Below, piece after piece: positions 26,056 through 34,527 of a stretch of DNA of 64,000 bases. The first letter of the stretch is position 1, and each line of letters opens with the position of its first letter. This stretch comes from Arcticibacterium sp047623945 (GTDB taxonomy: Bacteria; Bacteroidota; Bacteroidia; Cytophagales; Spirosomataceae). The translations under genes and the position numbers were made by a program. Location: assembly GCA_047623945.1 (NCBI GenBank), contig JBLHOT010000004.1:29817-93816 (forward strand). Direction: 5' to 3'. The notes beneath the pieces were generated by a model. It was not told the DNA's origin. It ran no database searches and saw only the letters and a program-made list of their open reading frames with translations.

Positions 26056-26847
26056 TCAATGCTTTAATTTTTTGAAGTAGTTAAGTGGAAGTTCTTTAAA
26101 CTTGATCTCATGATGCATTATCCAAAGAGAAATGAGTCTTTCAGAGAGAAATCCTAGCACTCTTTCTTGATACCCTGTGTAGCTTTCCAGGCATAATTCC
26201 TTTTTTAGTTTAAAAAGCATACCCAATAACCATTCTATCAAGTTTTGATAATCGTTTCTTTTGAGAATAAACATATTGTTGGCAAATAACCTATTTCCTT
26301 TTAGCAAGAAGTCATAGCTGCTTAAATACATAGGATAGTCTCTTTGAAGGATTTGAGACAGTATTGATAGATCCTTGATGTTGTGGTATCTTCTATAATG
26401 CTCCTCTATGCTGTATTTAAATTTTCTTCTGAGCGGCATAATAGCCTCGTAAGTCTCAAATATTTTATGAATTTCCTTCTCGCTTAGTATTTTTTTCTTC
26501 CAAAGAGTGAAGTCATTGGTGTAAATGAGGCCGTACCTTTAGCGACACAAACCTATGAGGTAGTAAAGAGCTTTTTTTAGGGTGTAAGCAATGGGTGTTG
26601 AAGTGGCTGTAAAGTGCCTTCTATAGTGAAAACTTCCTACGATATCGGCTTCTTTATTTTTCCAAGCCCAGTAAATTCCTGTCAATTCACTATAGCATTT
26701 GTTGTTGGCAGAAATGTTGACTCCTTCGTTGTCCCTTCTAAAGCCAGACGTAAATTTATCTAAGTCCCCTTCCGAGCAACACTGGAATGTAGATTTTCTG
26801 GTTGGCCACTATGTTTTAATGCCAAAGAAATAAGTAAACACATTAAT
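26056..26847 (-). pseudogene. DUF4422 (glycosyltransferase-like) gene with two in-frame stops
   Basis: A single minus-strand frame of about 264 codons reads INVFTYFFGIKT, TAG (26809-26811), WPTRKSTFQCC, LDKFTSGFRRDNEGVNIS, CYSELTGIYWAWKNKEAD and VGSFHYRRHF. It continues LYYLIGLCR, TAA (26539-26541), RYGLIYTNDFTLW and, from the ATG at 26439, an open C-terminal half (NNMFILKRNDYQNLIEWLLG, then RVLGFLSERLISLWIMHHEI). These are DUF4422 landmarks, a domain found in capsule and LPS gene sets. Two nonsense codons without a frameshift make it a pseudogene. The 127-aa ORF from 26439 alone lacks the catalytic N terminus. Confidence 0.75.
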
Positions 26848-27499
26848 AGATGTAGTCTTATTCAATTCAAAAGCGATTTTGATTGGTGTATCGACACTAC
26901 AGCGACAAATGTTGGTTTTGAGTTTTTTGGGATAGATTCTTCTGGAATTATGTTGAAATAGGCCTATTTCATATGAAATGATTTATCAAGTGAGGTTAGT
27001 TTACCAAGTTAAAGGCTAAAGATGATTGGCACTGGCTTTAGTAAAAGTTTACCAGAGTCCTCACAGCAGACACTAGTACTTATTAGGGCTGAAGATTACT
27101 GTGGGCGGAGTTCAATATGGCCAAGTTTTAACATAGGTTCTTGTTTCATCACCACAATTTGAGTTAACCCTTTGGATTTATCTGTTTTAGTTCAGCCTAA
27201 AAATGTGATATCAATAAGCCGTTTCAAGAGCGATGATAAGCACCAAGGGCCTGCCTTGTTAGAATAGTACAATTTATCATTGAAAATAGAATATTCTACT
27301 AATATTGATAAATGTAAAATTATATTTTGTGTTTAATAATATTTACCATATCATTGCATCGTTAATTCGAATAACATAATGTTTGACGATAGTAAAGTAA
27401 GTACTTTGTTCCAGCTGTCGTTCAAACTTCTATCAGTAGAATTAATTTAAGGTGTATCTAAAAAAAATATTAAAAATTAACTTAAACTGAATCACTTTT
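26848..27499. other. Non-coding region upstream of the ammonium transporter gene
   Basis: No intact gene is visible. Just upstream of the DUF4422 frame a minus-strand piece reads AYFNIIPEESIPKNSKPTFV in another frame, perhaps further remains of the gene. Nearer the transporter lie the shared 17-bp element (27261-27277) and a 12-bp palindrome TAGAATATTCTA (27287-27298). The last 200 bp are very A/T-rich and must hold the amt promoter, which I cannot place exactly. Confidence 0.5.
27261..27277 (+). promoter_or_regulatory. 17-bp element shared by the amt and porin upstream regions, copy 1
   Basis: AGAATAGTACAATTTAT occurs here, 223 bp before the ammonium transporter start, and again at 28808-28824, 224 bp before the porin start. 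Same orientation and nearly the same distance suggest a common regulator or promoter part. Confidence 0.55.
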
Positions 27500-28726
27500 A
27501 TGGAAGGATTATTTACCGCTAATAATGTATGGATGATGCTCTGTACAGCTCTGGTGTTCTTTATGCACTTAGGGTTTTCGTTTTTAGAAATTGGCCTAAC
27601 GCGTTCAAAAAACACTATAAATATTTTATTTAAAAACGTCTTTATTATCTGTATCGGCCTTTTATTATATGCTCTTTGTGGCTTTAATTTAATGTACCCT
27701 GGTGATTTTAATGGCTTCATAGGATTTGCAGGTTTTGGTATTGAAGCTCCGTTAAATGTTGAGGGAACGCTTGATTTGGCCTATAATGAAGGTTATACGT
27801 ATTGGACTGACTTCCTTTTCCAAGGAATGTTTGCAGCCACTGCGGCCACTATTGTTTCTGGGGCAGTTGCTGAGCGTATTAAGCTTGGGAGTTTCATGAT
27901 ATTTACTGTGATATATGTAGGTGTTGTCTATCCAATAGCCGGTTCTTGGCAGTGGGGTGGAGGTTTTTTAAGCGAGATGGGTTTTTACGATTTCGCAGGT
28001 TCTACGCTAGTTCACTCTGTAGGTGGATGGGCAGCATTGGTGGCTATTTATTTACTGGGCTCTCGTATAGGGAAATTTGGAGCAGATGGTTCCTCAAAGC
28101 CTATTCCTGGTCACAATCTTCCATTAGCTGCGGCTGGTGTACTGATTCTTTGGTTAGGTTGGTTTGGTTTTAATGGAGGTTCTGTATTATCTGCAGACCC
28201 TGCAGGAACGTCACTAACGCTTGTAACTACTTGTTTAGCAGCAGCAGCTGGAGGTATGGGTGCTTTTGCTTTCGATTGGGTTAAGAATAAGCAGTATGAC
28301 TTAACCATGATGCTTAATGGTGTTTTGGCAGGTTTAGTGGGTATCACTGCAGGTGCAGACCAAATGTCTCCAATGGATGCGATACTTATTGGACTTATTG
28401 CTGGTGTAATCGTAGTTCTGGGTGTTCTTCTGGTTGACAAATTGAAATTAGACGACCCTGTTGGAGCTGTAGCGGTTCACCTAATCTGTGGTATTTTCGG
28501 AACTTTAGCCGTAGGTATTTTCGGAGCGAAGGCAGGTATGGATCAGTTCGTTATTCAGTTAATAGGAGTAGCGTGTTATGCTGCTTTCTGTATCATTACT
28601 TCTGGAATTATTCTCTTCGCTCTCAAAGCAACAGTAGGCTTAAGAGTTTCTAAAGATGAGGAAATAGAAGGCTTAGATATGCACGAGCATGGAATGTCTG
28701 CTTACGGAGACTTCGTTAGCAAATAA
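27500..28726 (+). CDS. amt: Ammonium transporter (Amt/AmtB family)
   Basis: The 408-aa membrane protein has 11 predicted helices. The twin-His pore residues fall in GSTLVHSVGGWAALVA (H172) and VGAVAVHLICGIFG (H327), and the family signature is DFAGSTLVHSVGG. Amt channels bring NH3/NH4+ through the inner membrane. No PII (GlnK) gene follows, unlike many bacteria; instead a porin-like barrel gene is next, after a strong terminator. The C-terminal tail ends LDMHEHGMSAYGDF, the usual Amt regulatory tail. Confidence 0.95.
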   Translation: MEGLFTANNVWMMLCTALVFFMHLGFSFLEIGLTRSKNTINILFKNVFIICIGLLLYALCGFNLMYPGDFNGFIGFAGFGIEAPLNVEGTLDLAYNEGYTYWTDFLFQGMFAATAATIVSGAVAERIKLGSFMIFTVIYVGVVYPIAGSWQWGGGFLSEMGFYDFAGSTLVHSVGGWAALVAIYLLGSRIGKFGADGSSKPIPGHNLPLAAAGVLILWLGWFGFNGGSVLSADPAGTSLTLVTTCLAAAAGGMGAFAFDWVKNKQYDLTMMLNGVLAGLVGITAGADQMSPMDAILIGLIAGVIVVLGVLLVDKLKLDDPVGAVAVHLICGIFGTLAVGIFGAKAGMDQFVIQLIGVACYAAFCIITSGIILFALKATVGLRVSKDEEIEGLDMHEHGMSAYGDFVSK

Positions 28727-28751
28727 GTTTTATCGACTTTATAGTCTTGCG

Positions 28752-28783
28752 AAAGGGATACCATTGTGGTATCCCTTTTTTTT
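28752..28783 (+). terminator. Strong terminator after the ammonium transporter gene
   Basis: A 12-bp perfect stem, AAAGGGATACCA and TGGTATCCCTTT around TTG, is followed by a run of T, 26 bp after the stop. It implies that the porin gene has its own promoter. Confidence 0.9.
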
Positions 28784-29048
28784 GGATACAGGTATTTATA
28801 ATTTATAAGAATAGTACAATTTATATAAATTATATAATGCATAATGATAGACGAATAAAAATTGGAATATTATCTTTTATTCCAAATAGTGATGCTATTG
28901 TTTCACAATGTGAATATTCTAACAATTAGTATTATATATATAGTGAAATGGTGAAATAATAAAATAATATTTTGTCGATATTTAATAATGACGAATATTT
29001 GTAAAGGAACAAGTACAAAGAAAAATAATACATTAAAGAAATAAAATA
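28784..29048 (+). promoter_or_regulatory. A/T-rich control region of the porin gene with several dyads
   Basis: The region carries the second copy of AGAATAGTACAATTTAT (28808-28824), an inverted repeat with arms TTGGAATA (28862-28869) and TATTCCAA (28878-28885), and a 13-bp palindrome TTCACAATGTGAA (28902-28914) resembling a CRP/FNR-type site. AATATTTG near 28996, close to the -7 consensus, could start transcription. No ORF is convincing. Confidence 0.5.
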
Positions 29049-30164
29049 ATGAAAAAAGTATATTTATCAATAGTTTCTGTTTTGACAGTATTTGCGGCGT
29101 CAGCCCAAGATAGTCCATTATCTGTATCTGGTTATGTGGATACATATTACTTCGCCAACCTAAATGGTACTAGTGGGCCGGGAGGTAACTTAGGTGCTTC
29201 AGGTTTCGAAAGAATATTTGATCAAAACGCTAACTCTTTCCAAGTAGGTCTGGCTCAAATGATGACTACTTATGAGGCGGGTTCGGTTACCGGCGTTATT
29301 GATTTAGTTTTTGGTAATCATGCAGATTTAGGAAACTACGGTAACGTAGTTAGCCCATTGGGTGGTAATGGTTCTGCTCTTGCCGTAAAGCAGGCTTATA
29401 TGAGTTGGGCTGCTAGTGATGTGGTAAGTTTTACTGCTGGTCAGTTTGGAACTAACGTAGGTTATGAAGTGATTGATGCTCCTGCCAATTTCAACTACTC
29501 TTTATCAAACTTATTCGGCAACGGACCTTTCTATCATACAGGTATTAAGATAGATGTGGCTCCATCTGAGAAGTTTGGATTCATGTTGGGCCTGAACAAC
29601 GGTCTTGATAGCAAAGATGACAATAACAAGAGCAAAGGATTTATGGGTCAGATTTACCTAGCTCCAACAGACGGATGGGACGTTTATTTGAACTACTTTG
29701 GTACGAACGAGGGAACTAAGGATGTTCCATCAAACTACTCATGGTTTGATATCACTACTTCATACCAGTTTACAGATAACTTCTTAATTGGTTTAAATGC
29801 AGTTCCTTACGGTGCACTAAAGACTGACGATGGGACTCAAAGCTGGTCTGGAGCGGCTCTTTACTTAAATGGTAGCCTTTCAGAGAAGTTTGGTCTTGGC
29901 GTGAGAGCTGAGTATTTTGATAACTCTCAAGGAGGAATTTACTTGGTAGATGCTAACAATACAGGTTCAGGTGAAGGGGCGTCTGTTACTTCACTTACGC
30001 TAACTGCAAACGTCGATATTACTGACCATTTAATGTTCAAGCCTGAGCTTCGTTATGATACTTACAGCACAGAGTCTGGTTCTGCTTGGTTGATGGATGA
30101 TGCAGGTGCTTACACTAAAAATGCCCAAACAACTTTGGGAGGGGCTTTAATATTTCATTTCTAA
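29049..30164 (+). CDS. Outer-membrane porin-like beta-barrel protein
   Basis: The 371-aa protein has a signal peptide (MKKVYLSIVSVLTVFAASAQ) and continuous amphipathic strands ending in aromatic residues, closing with TTLGGALIFHF (C-terminal Phe, as in outer-membrane barrels). LSVSGYVDTYYFANLNGTSG at the mature start and FTAGQFGTNVGYEVIDAP match the BBP2-like porin group often encoded beside amt genes in Bacteroidota. It probably lets ammonium or other small solutes enter the periplasm. A terminator follows at 30185. Confidence 0.82.
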   Translation: MKKVYLSIVSVLTVFAASAQDSPLSVSGYVDTYYFANLNGTSGPGGNLGASGFERIFDQNANSFQVGLAQMMTTYEAGSVTGVIDLVFGNHADLGNYGNVVSPLGGNGSALAVKQAYMSWAASDVVSFTAGQFGTNVGYEVIDAPANFNYSLSNLFGNGPFYHTGIKIDVAPSEKFGFMLGLNNGLDSKDDNNKSKGFMGQIYLAPTDGWDVYLNYFGTNEGTKDVPSNYSWFDITTSYQFTDNFLIGLNAVPYGALKTDDGTQSWSGAALYLNGSLSEKFGLGVRAEYFDNSQGGIYLVDANNTGSGEGASVTSLTLTANVDITDHLMFKPELRYDTYSTESGSAWLMDDAGAYTKNAQTTLGGALIFHF

Positions 30165-30184
30165 GATTGAAAATTAGCATATCA

Positions 30185-30214
30185 GGGGTTGCTCTATAAA
30201 CGAGCAGCCCTTTT
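30185..30214 (+). terminator. Terminator of the porin gene
   Basis: GGGTTGCTC and GAGCAGCCC pair (one G-U) around TATAAAC, followed by TTTTCTTT, about 20 bp after the stop codon. Confidence 0.85.
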
Positions 30215-30268
30215 CTTTGTTTAAGCTTATTACTAATTATATTCAGAAAAATTAGCGGCCTCTTTTCT

Positions 30269-30276
30269 TATATTTG
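30269..30276 (+). promoter_or_regulatory. -7 box of mgtE
   Basis: TATATTTG matches TAnnTTTG. It lies 25 bp before the ATG at 30301 and only 13 bp before the TTG at 30289, which favours the ATG as start. Confidence 0.6.
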
Positions 30277-30300
30277 TCTTAAACTGTTTTGGCCCGTACT

Positions 30301-31650
30301 ATGACCACATTTGAACTTACTAACGAGTTTTTAGAATCTATTAAAACGGCCATTGAGAATAAATCAGAGGCGTTAATAAAGTCGAAGCTAGAGGATATAT
30401 ATCCCGCAGACGTCGCCACTATTTTATATGAGCTCAGTGGCGAAGATGCCCACTATCTCTTAAAATTTGTAGACGCTGAAAAAGGTGCCGATATCCTTTC
30501 GAGCTTGGATTCAGATGACAGAAAGCGTTTTATTAAAGAGCAATTCACGGTAGAAGAAATTGCCGAATACGTCAATCTTTTTGACTCTGATGATGCGGTG
30601 GATCTACTTAATGAACAATCCATTGAGGTTAGGGAAGAAGTCATTGCTCTATTGAAAGATAGAGAGCATGCACGTTTTATTCTAGACTTACTTCACTACC
30701 CAGAAGACGTAGCAGGTGGGCTTATGCAGAAAGAGCTCATTAAAGTGTTTGAGAATCAGACAGTTAGTGAATGTATAGAAGAGATTAGGAACCAGTTGGA
30801 GTCGGTAGACAAGGTTTATGCTGTGTACGTGGTGGATGACAATTTAAGGCTTAAGGGTATCGTTTCGCTTAAGGCCATCGTTTTGGCCAGAAAAAATACG
30901 AAGATTGTCAATTTAGTTCAGGAAGATATTGTATCCGTTTACACCACCCTCTCTGGGGAAGATGTGGCTGAAGTGATGCAACGCTATGATTTAGAAGCTC
31001 TACCCGTAGTGAATACCATGGGGCGTCTTTTAGGAAGGATTACCATTGATGATGTGGTAGACTTTATCACAGAAAAGGCTGAAGAAGACTTTCAGGCTGT
31101 TACCGGTCTAACTGGAGAGGCCGAAGAAGATGATTCTGTATGGGAATTGGCAAAATCTAGGCTGCCTTGGCTCATTGTAGGAGTAATAGGTAGTTTACTT
31201 GCTGCCACAGTAATCAAAGGTTTTGAGAGTCAGCTCGTGCGAGTTACAGCCTTGGCTCTTTTTATTCCTATTATGGGCTCCACAGGCGGAAACGTGGGTA
31301 TTCAGACATCCTCACTCATCGTCCAGAGTTTAGCAGAGAAATCTTCATTAAACTTAAGCTTAGGAGTTAGGCTTATTAAGATAGGTAAAGTGGCTCTTTT
31401 AAATGGTGTAGTAATTGGAATTTTAGCTGCAATTTATCTTTTCGCCATAGGCGAGGGGGAGTTACTTTGGGTGGTGTGTCTTGCCCTTTTGGCTGTGGTC
31501 TTTTTAGCCTCTTTTATGGGAACAGTAACACCATTGTTATTAGATAGAATTGGTATAAATCCCGCGGTAGCTTCTGGTCCTTTTATAACCACCGCCAATG
31601 ATTTGGTGGGTATTGGTACCTACTTTTTAATAGCCAGCTGGCTTCTTTAA
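30301..31650 (+). CDS. mgtE: Magnesium transporter MgtE
   Basis: MgtE imports Mg2+ through the inner membrane and is gated by cytosolic Mg2+. The 449-aa protein has the N-terminal helical superhelix domain (residues 1-125, with PADVATILYELSGEDAHYLL), two CBS domains (about 130-250, LEALPVVNTMGRLLGRITID), and five C-terminal helices with PIMGSTGGNVGIQTSSLIVQ and VASGPFITTANDLVG. The ATG at 30301 is preferred; a TTG 12 bp upstream would add MARt. dtd starts only 5 bp downstream, so they share a transcript. Confidence 0.93.
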   Translation: MTTFELTNEFLESIKTAIENKSEALIKSKLEDIYPADVATILYELSGEDAHYLLKFVDAEKGADILSSLDSDDRKRFIKEQFTVEEIAEYVNLFDSDDAVDLLNEQSIEVREEVIALLKDREHARFILDLLHYPEDVAGGLMQKELIKVFENQTVSECIEEIRNQLESVDKVYAVYVVDDNLRLKGIVSLKAIVLARKNTKIVNLVQEDIVSVYTTLSGEDVAEVMQRYDLEALPVVNTMGRLLGRITIDDVVDFITEKAEEDFQAVTGLTGEAEEDDSVWELAKSRLPWLIVGVIGSLLAATVIKGFESQLVRVTALALFIPIMGSTGGNVGIQTSSLIVQSLAEKSSLNLSLGVRLIKIGKVALLNGVVIGILAAIYLFAIGEGELLWVVCLALLAVVFLASFMGTVTPLLLDRIGINPAVASGPFITTANDLVGIGTYFLIASWLL

Positions 31651-31655
31651 TAATT

Positions 31656-32108
31656 ATGATTGCTGTTGTTCAACGGGTTTCCGAGGCCTCTGTTCGAGTA
31701 GAAGGAGAAATAATTGGCCAAATAAACCAAGGTTTTATGGTATTGCTAGGTATCGCTTTAGATGATACAGAAGAGGACGTGGCCTGGATAGTTAAAAAAA
31801 TCTGTGGTTTGAGAATCTTTTCTGACGAGAATGATAAATTGAATTTAGATATAGCCCAAGTGTCTGGCAATATTCTTTTAATCAGCCAGTTCACGCTACA
31901 GGCATCTACGAAAAAAGGAAACAGGCCTTCGTTTATAGAGGCCGCCAAACCAGACTTAGCTATACCTCTTTATCAAAAGACTATTTCCTCTATGTGCGAA
32001 ACCATCGGCAAAAAAATAGAAAAAGGGACATTTGGTGCCGATATGAAAGTTTCTCTTATTAATGACGGACCACTAACTATTGTTTTAGATAGTAAGTGTA
32101 AGCGTTAG
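31656..32108 (+). CDS. dtd: D-aminoacyl-tRNA deacylase
   Basis: Dtd hydrolyses D-amino acids wrongly attached to tRNA. The 150-aa protein begins MIAVVQRVSEASVRVEGE and has both catalytic signatures: ISQFTLQASTKKGNRPSF (SQFTLxA) and GADMKVSLINDGPLTIVLDS (an NxGPxT motif with Asp, NDGPLT). It lies 5 bp after mgtE and converges on the rhodanese gene with a 2-bp gap. Confidence 0.95.
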   Translation: MIAVVQRVSEASVRVEGEIIGQINQGFMVLLGIALDDTEEDVAWIVKKICGLRIFSDENDKLNLDIAQVSGNILLISQFTLQASTKKGNRPSFIEAAKPDLAIPLYQKTISSMCETIGKKIEKGTFGADMKVSLINDGPLTIVLDSKCKR

Positions 32109-32110
32109 TT

Positions 32111-32416
32111 TTACATAGCTCTATATGCCATGATGCCGCCAAGCACGTTGTGGACATTTTCAAATCCTTCTTGTTCTAAGTATTCTTTGGCTCTTCCACT
32201 TCTCGCTCCGCTACGACAGTGAATATAAATGTGTTGGCCTTTTATAGACTCTAACTCATCAATTCTATAGCCTAAATCACCTAATGGTATGAGTTTTGCT
32301 CCAAGGTTATCTTCTTCAAATTCGTCTTCGTTTCTTACATCGTAAAAGTTGAATTCTTCACCATTTTCTATGAGTACTTTTAATTCCTCTACGCTAATAT
32401 CTCCGTTGCTGTCCAT
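32111..32416 (-). CDS. Rhodanese-like domain protein
   Basis: A single rhodanese domain of 101 aa begins DISVEELKVLIENGEEFNFY, has DVRNEDEFEEDNL and the active-site loop HCRSGARSGRAKEYL with the persulfide Cys. Likely a small cytosolic sulfur carrier or sulfurtransferase. It starts 12 bp after the PASTA-protein stop, in the same transcript. Confidence 0.9.
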   Translation of the reverse strand: MDSNGDISVEELKVLIENGEEFNFYDVRNEDEFEEDNLGAKLIPLGDLGYRIDELESIKGQHIYIHCRSGARSGRAKEYLEQEGFENVHNVLGGIMAYRAM

Positions 32417-32428
32417 CTTGATTATGTT

Positions 32429-33196
32429 TTATTCTGTTCCTGAATCTCCTGATAGCCATATATTAACGGCATCTCCTGTTTTAATATTTACTCCTGCAGA
32501 TGGGCGTTGCCTCACTACAGACCCTTCTGGTAAAACACTTGTATTGTCATACAATATGCTCCCCACATTTAGCGAAGATCCCCTAATGAGGATTTCTGCT
32601 GCTTCATAACCTAAACCTTCGAGGTTAGGAACAGGCACTGTCGTGTTACCATAACCATCTCCTACCACCAGTGTAATTTTGGATCCCTTAGCAAGCTTTT
32701 CGTTCGCCGCTAGTTCCCTGCCCTCAAACTTCATTTTTAAAACTGTATTCTTTTCTATGGCCGGAATGTATTCCGTCGTACTTAACAAAAGCCCAATGCT
32801 CGACAGCAGATTCTTAGCTGAGTTTTCGCTTCTATTAATTATGTTTGGAACACTTACTTTAGGGGGCTCGTCGGTAATAATTGTCAAGAATATCTTTCGG
32901 CCCTTTTTGACACCAGACTCAGCTTTTGGATATTGAGAAAAAACGCTGAGCGGTTTCTCTCCGTTAATGAAAGTAGAGTCTGAGATTTCATAATTTAAGT
33001 CTCTAGCATCCAGTACCTTTTCAGTTTCCGCTAGTGTTAGCCCTTTAAGATTAGGTACTTTTATTTCTTCTCCATGATTGGTAGTCCATGGCAGAAAGAG
33101 AAAAAAGAAAGAAAAGAAAAGGACTAGACCTACCGCTCCTATAATTCCTATGTGAATGAGGATGTCAGTTTTAGTGCTCGTGCTAAGTTTTGGCAT
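32429..33196 (-). CDS. Membrane-anchored PASTA-domain protein
   Basis: The 255-aa protein has a short cytoplasmic start, one membrane helix (about residues 15-35) and three PASTA repeats: one from VPNLKGLTLAETEKVL, one from VPNIINRSENSAKNLL and one from VPNLEGLGYEAAEILI. PASTA domains bind muropeptides or beta-lactams; in kinases and PBPs they sense cell wall. No kinase or penicillin-binding domain is present, a form common in Bacteroidota. The rhodanese gene follows. Confidence 0.88.
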   Translation of the reverse strand: MPKLSTSTKTDILIHIGIIGAVGLVLFFSFFFLFLPWTTNHGEEIKVPNLKGLTLAETEKVLDARDLNYEISDSTFINGEKPLSVFSQYPKAESGVKKGRKIFLTIITDEPPKVSVPNIINRSENSAKNLLSSIGLLLSTTEYIPAIEKNTVLKMKFEGRELAANEKLAKGSKITLVVGDGYGNTTVPVPNLEGLGYEAAEILIRGSSLNVGSILYDNTSVLPEGSVVRQRPSAGVNIKTGDAVNIWLSGDSGTE

Positions 33197-33273
33197 AAGA
33201 TGCTTTTAGTTTCGGAACAAAGAAATGATTTTTGAATTCAATTTACAAGAGACCTAAGGCTAGTCTTTTTTCT

Positions 33274-33864
33274 TCAGCCTCTGTTCTGGAGAATGCGTTG
33301 CATGTATTTGCCTAGAATATCAAATTCTAAATTGACATTATCTCCAACGTTCAAAGCTTGCAGATTTGTATTTTCCCAAGTATAAGGTATTACAGCTACC
33401 GAAAATGCTTGTGCTTCTGAGTCAAAAACGGTAAGACTAATGCCATTGATACATATAGATCCTTTTTCTACCGTTATGTTATTGGATTCGTTTCTATAAG
33501 AAAATCTTAAAACGTAGCTACCTTCTTTACTATCAATGGATTCTAAAGTGCCTACTTCATCTACATGCCCCTGAACTATGTGCCCATCAAAACGCCCATC
33601 AGCCTTTAGGCAGCGTTCTAAGTTCACATCCTCATTAGCCTTAAGGCTACCAAGGTTTGTTTTTATTAACGTTTCATCAATGGCAGTGACTTGATATGAA
33701 TCCTTATGAATCCTTTCCACAGTAAGACAAACTCCGTTATGAGATATGCTTTGATCCACATGGAATTCATGGGCAATGTCACTTTTAAGAGTAAAAGACT
33801 TATTCCTTCCTTTTTGTGAAATATTAACAACTTTAGCCCGGCTTTCTACAATTCCTGTAAACAT
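33274..33864 (-). CDS. ribE: Riboflavin synthase, alpha subunit
   Basis: This enzyme dismutates two 6,7-dimethyl-8-ribityllumazine molecules to riboflavin. The 196-aa protein begins MFTGIVESRAKVVNIS and holds two similar barrels. The signatures are SHNGVCLTVERI in the first and GSICINGISLTVFD in the second, with DGHIVQGHVDEVGTLESI at the centre. It is monocistronic and divergent from the gene at 33902. Confidence 0.94.
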   Translation of the reverse strand: MFTGIVESRAKVVNISQKGRNKSFTLKSDIAHEFHVDQSISHNGVCLTVERIHKDSYQVTAIDETLIKTNLGSLKANEDVNLERCLKADGRFDGHIVQGHVDEVGTLESIDSKEGSYVLRFSYRNESNNITVEKGSICINGISLTVFDSEAQAFSVAVIPYTWENTNLQALNVGDNVNLEFDILGKYMQRILQNRG

Positions 33865-33874
33865 AATTAGATAC

Positions 33875-33882
33875 TAATTTTG
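33875..33882 (+). promoter_or_regulatory. -7 box for the membrane-anchored protein gene at 33902
   Basis: TAATTTTG is an exact TAnnTTTG match ending 19 bp before the ATG at 33902. It lies within the 37-bp divergent spacer shared with ribE. Confidence 0.55.
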
Positions 33883-33901
33883 CACAAATTAAAAGGGTAT
33901 A

Positions 33902-34525
33902 ATGCTTAATTTCGCCCAAAAGTTTAAAATTATGTTCAAAAATAAGTTTTTGAAATGGGGGATAGGCGTCATCTTCGCTCTAGCGGCACTTTATTCTCTC
34001 ACAATGAATACCAAGGACTACGTATCCGAAATGAGAAGTAAGAGAGAAGGCTATAAAAATACAATGCAAGATTTAGAGGAGTCTCCGATAGCTAATATCA
34101 AAGACTTTGTGGATTTTAGGTATTTTGATCCAAAAGAAGAATGGAAGCTTTTTGTGGATTTTGAATCTAGCCCGTCAGAAGAGACTTTCCCTATGATTAT
34201 GACCGATAAGAGTGTTTCGTCTATTGGAATGGTCGGTTTTGCTATCTTTAAAATAAAAGGAAAAGAGCAGAGGTTGATGCTTTTTGATGAGGGTAATCAT
34301 TATCTATTACCTTTTACAGACGAGTCTAATGGAGAAGAAACTTATGGCGGTGGTCGCTATTTAAATGTAGAAAAAACCAGTAATAATAAATTGATGATTG
34401 ACTTCAATGAAGCTCACAATTTTTACTGTGTTTATAATGAGAACTTTGTGTGTCCTGTGCCTCCTTCAGAAAATCATATTAATGTAAGTGTTGATGCAGG
34501 AGAAAAAGTATTGTTCTTGAATTAG
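33902..34525 (+). CDS. Membrane-anchored protein with DUF1684-like features
   Basis: The 207-aa protein has one N-terminal membrane helix (FLKWGIGVIFALAALYSLTM). A soluble domain follows, with SPIANIKDFVDFRYFDPKEE, RLMLFDEGNHYLLPFTDESN and ETYGGGRYLNVEK, and YFNEAHNFYCVYNENFVCPV-type segments near the end. The pattern F.D.T...ETYGGGRYL..E......DFN.A.NP.C.YN....CP.PP..N is that of the DUF1684 family, whose function is unknown. It converges on the Lrp-type regulator gene with a 2-bp gap. Confidence 0.75.
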   Translation: MLNFAQKFKIMFKNKFLKWGIGVIFALAALYSLTMNTKDYVSEMRSKREGYKNTMQDLEESPIANIKDFVDFRYFDPKEEWKLFVDFESSPSEETFPMIMTDKSVSSIGMVGFAIFKIKGKEQRLMLFDEGNHYLLPFTDESNGEETYGGGRYLNVEKTSNNKLMIDFNEAHNFYCVYNENFVCPVPPSENHINVSVDAGEKVLFLN

Positions 34526-34527
34526 AT

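Noticed and set aside
26056..26439. Intact 127-aa gene
   Set aside because: It is the C-terminal half of DUF4422, with the N-terminal half in the same frame beyond two stops.
1..26847. Alternative genetic code or programmed stop readthrough
   Set aside because: Both TAA and TAG interrupt genes, intact neighbours end with the same codons at expected lengths, and no shared context follows the stops; simple mutation is more likely.
27028..27045. Sigma-54 promoter upstream of amt
   Set aside because: TGGCAC is present but the GC-containing -12 element is missing at the right spacing.
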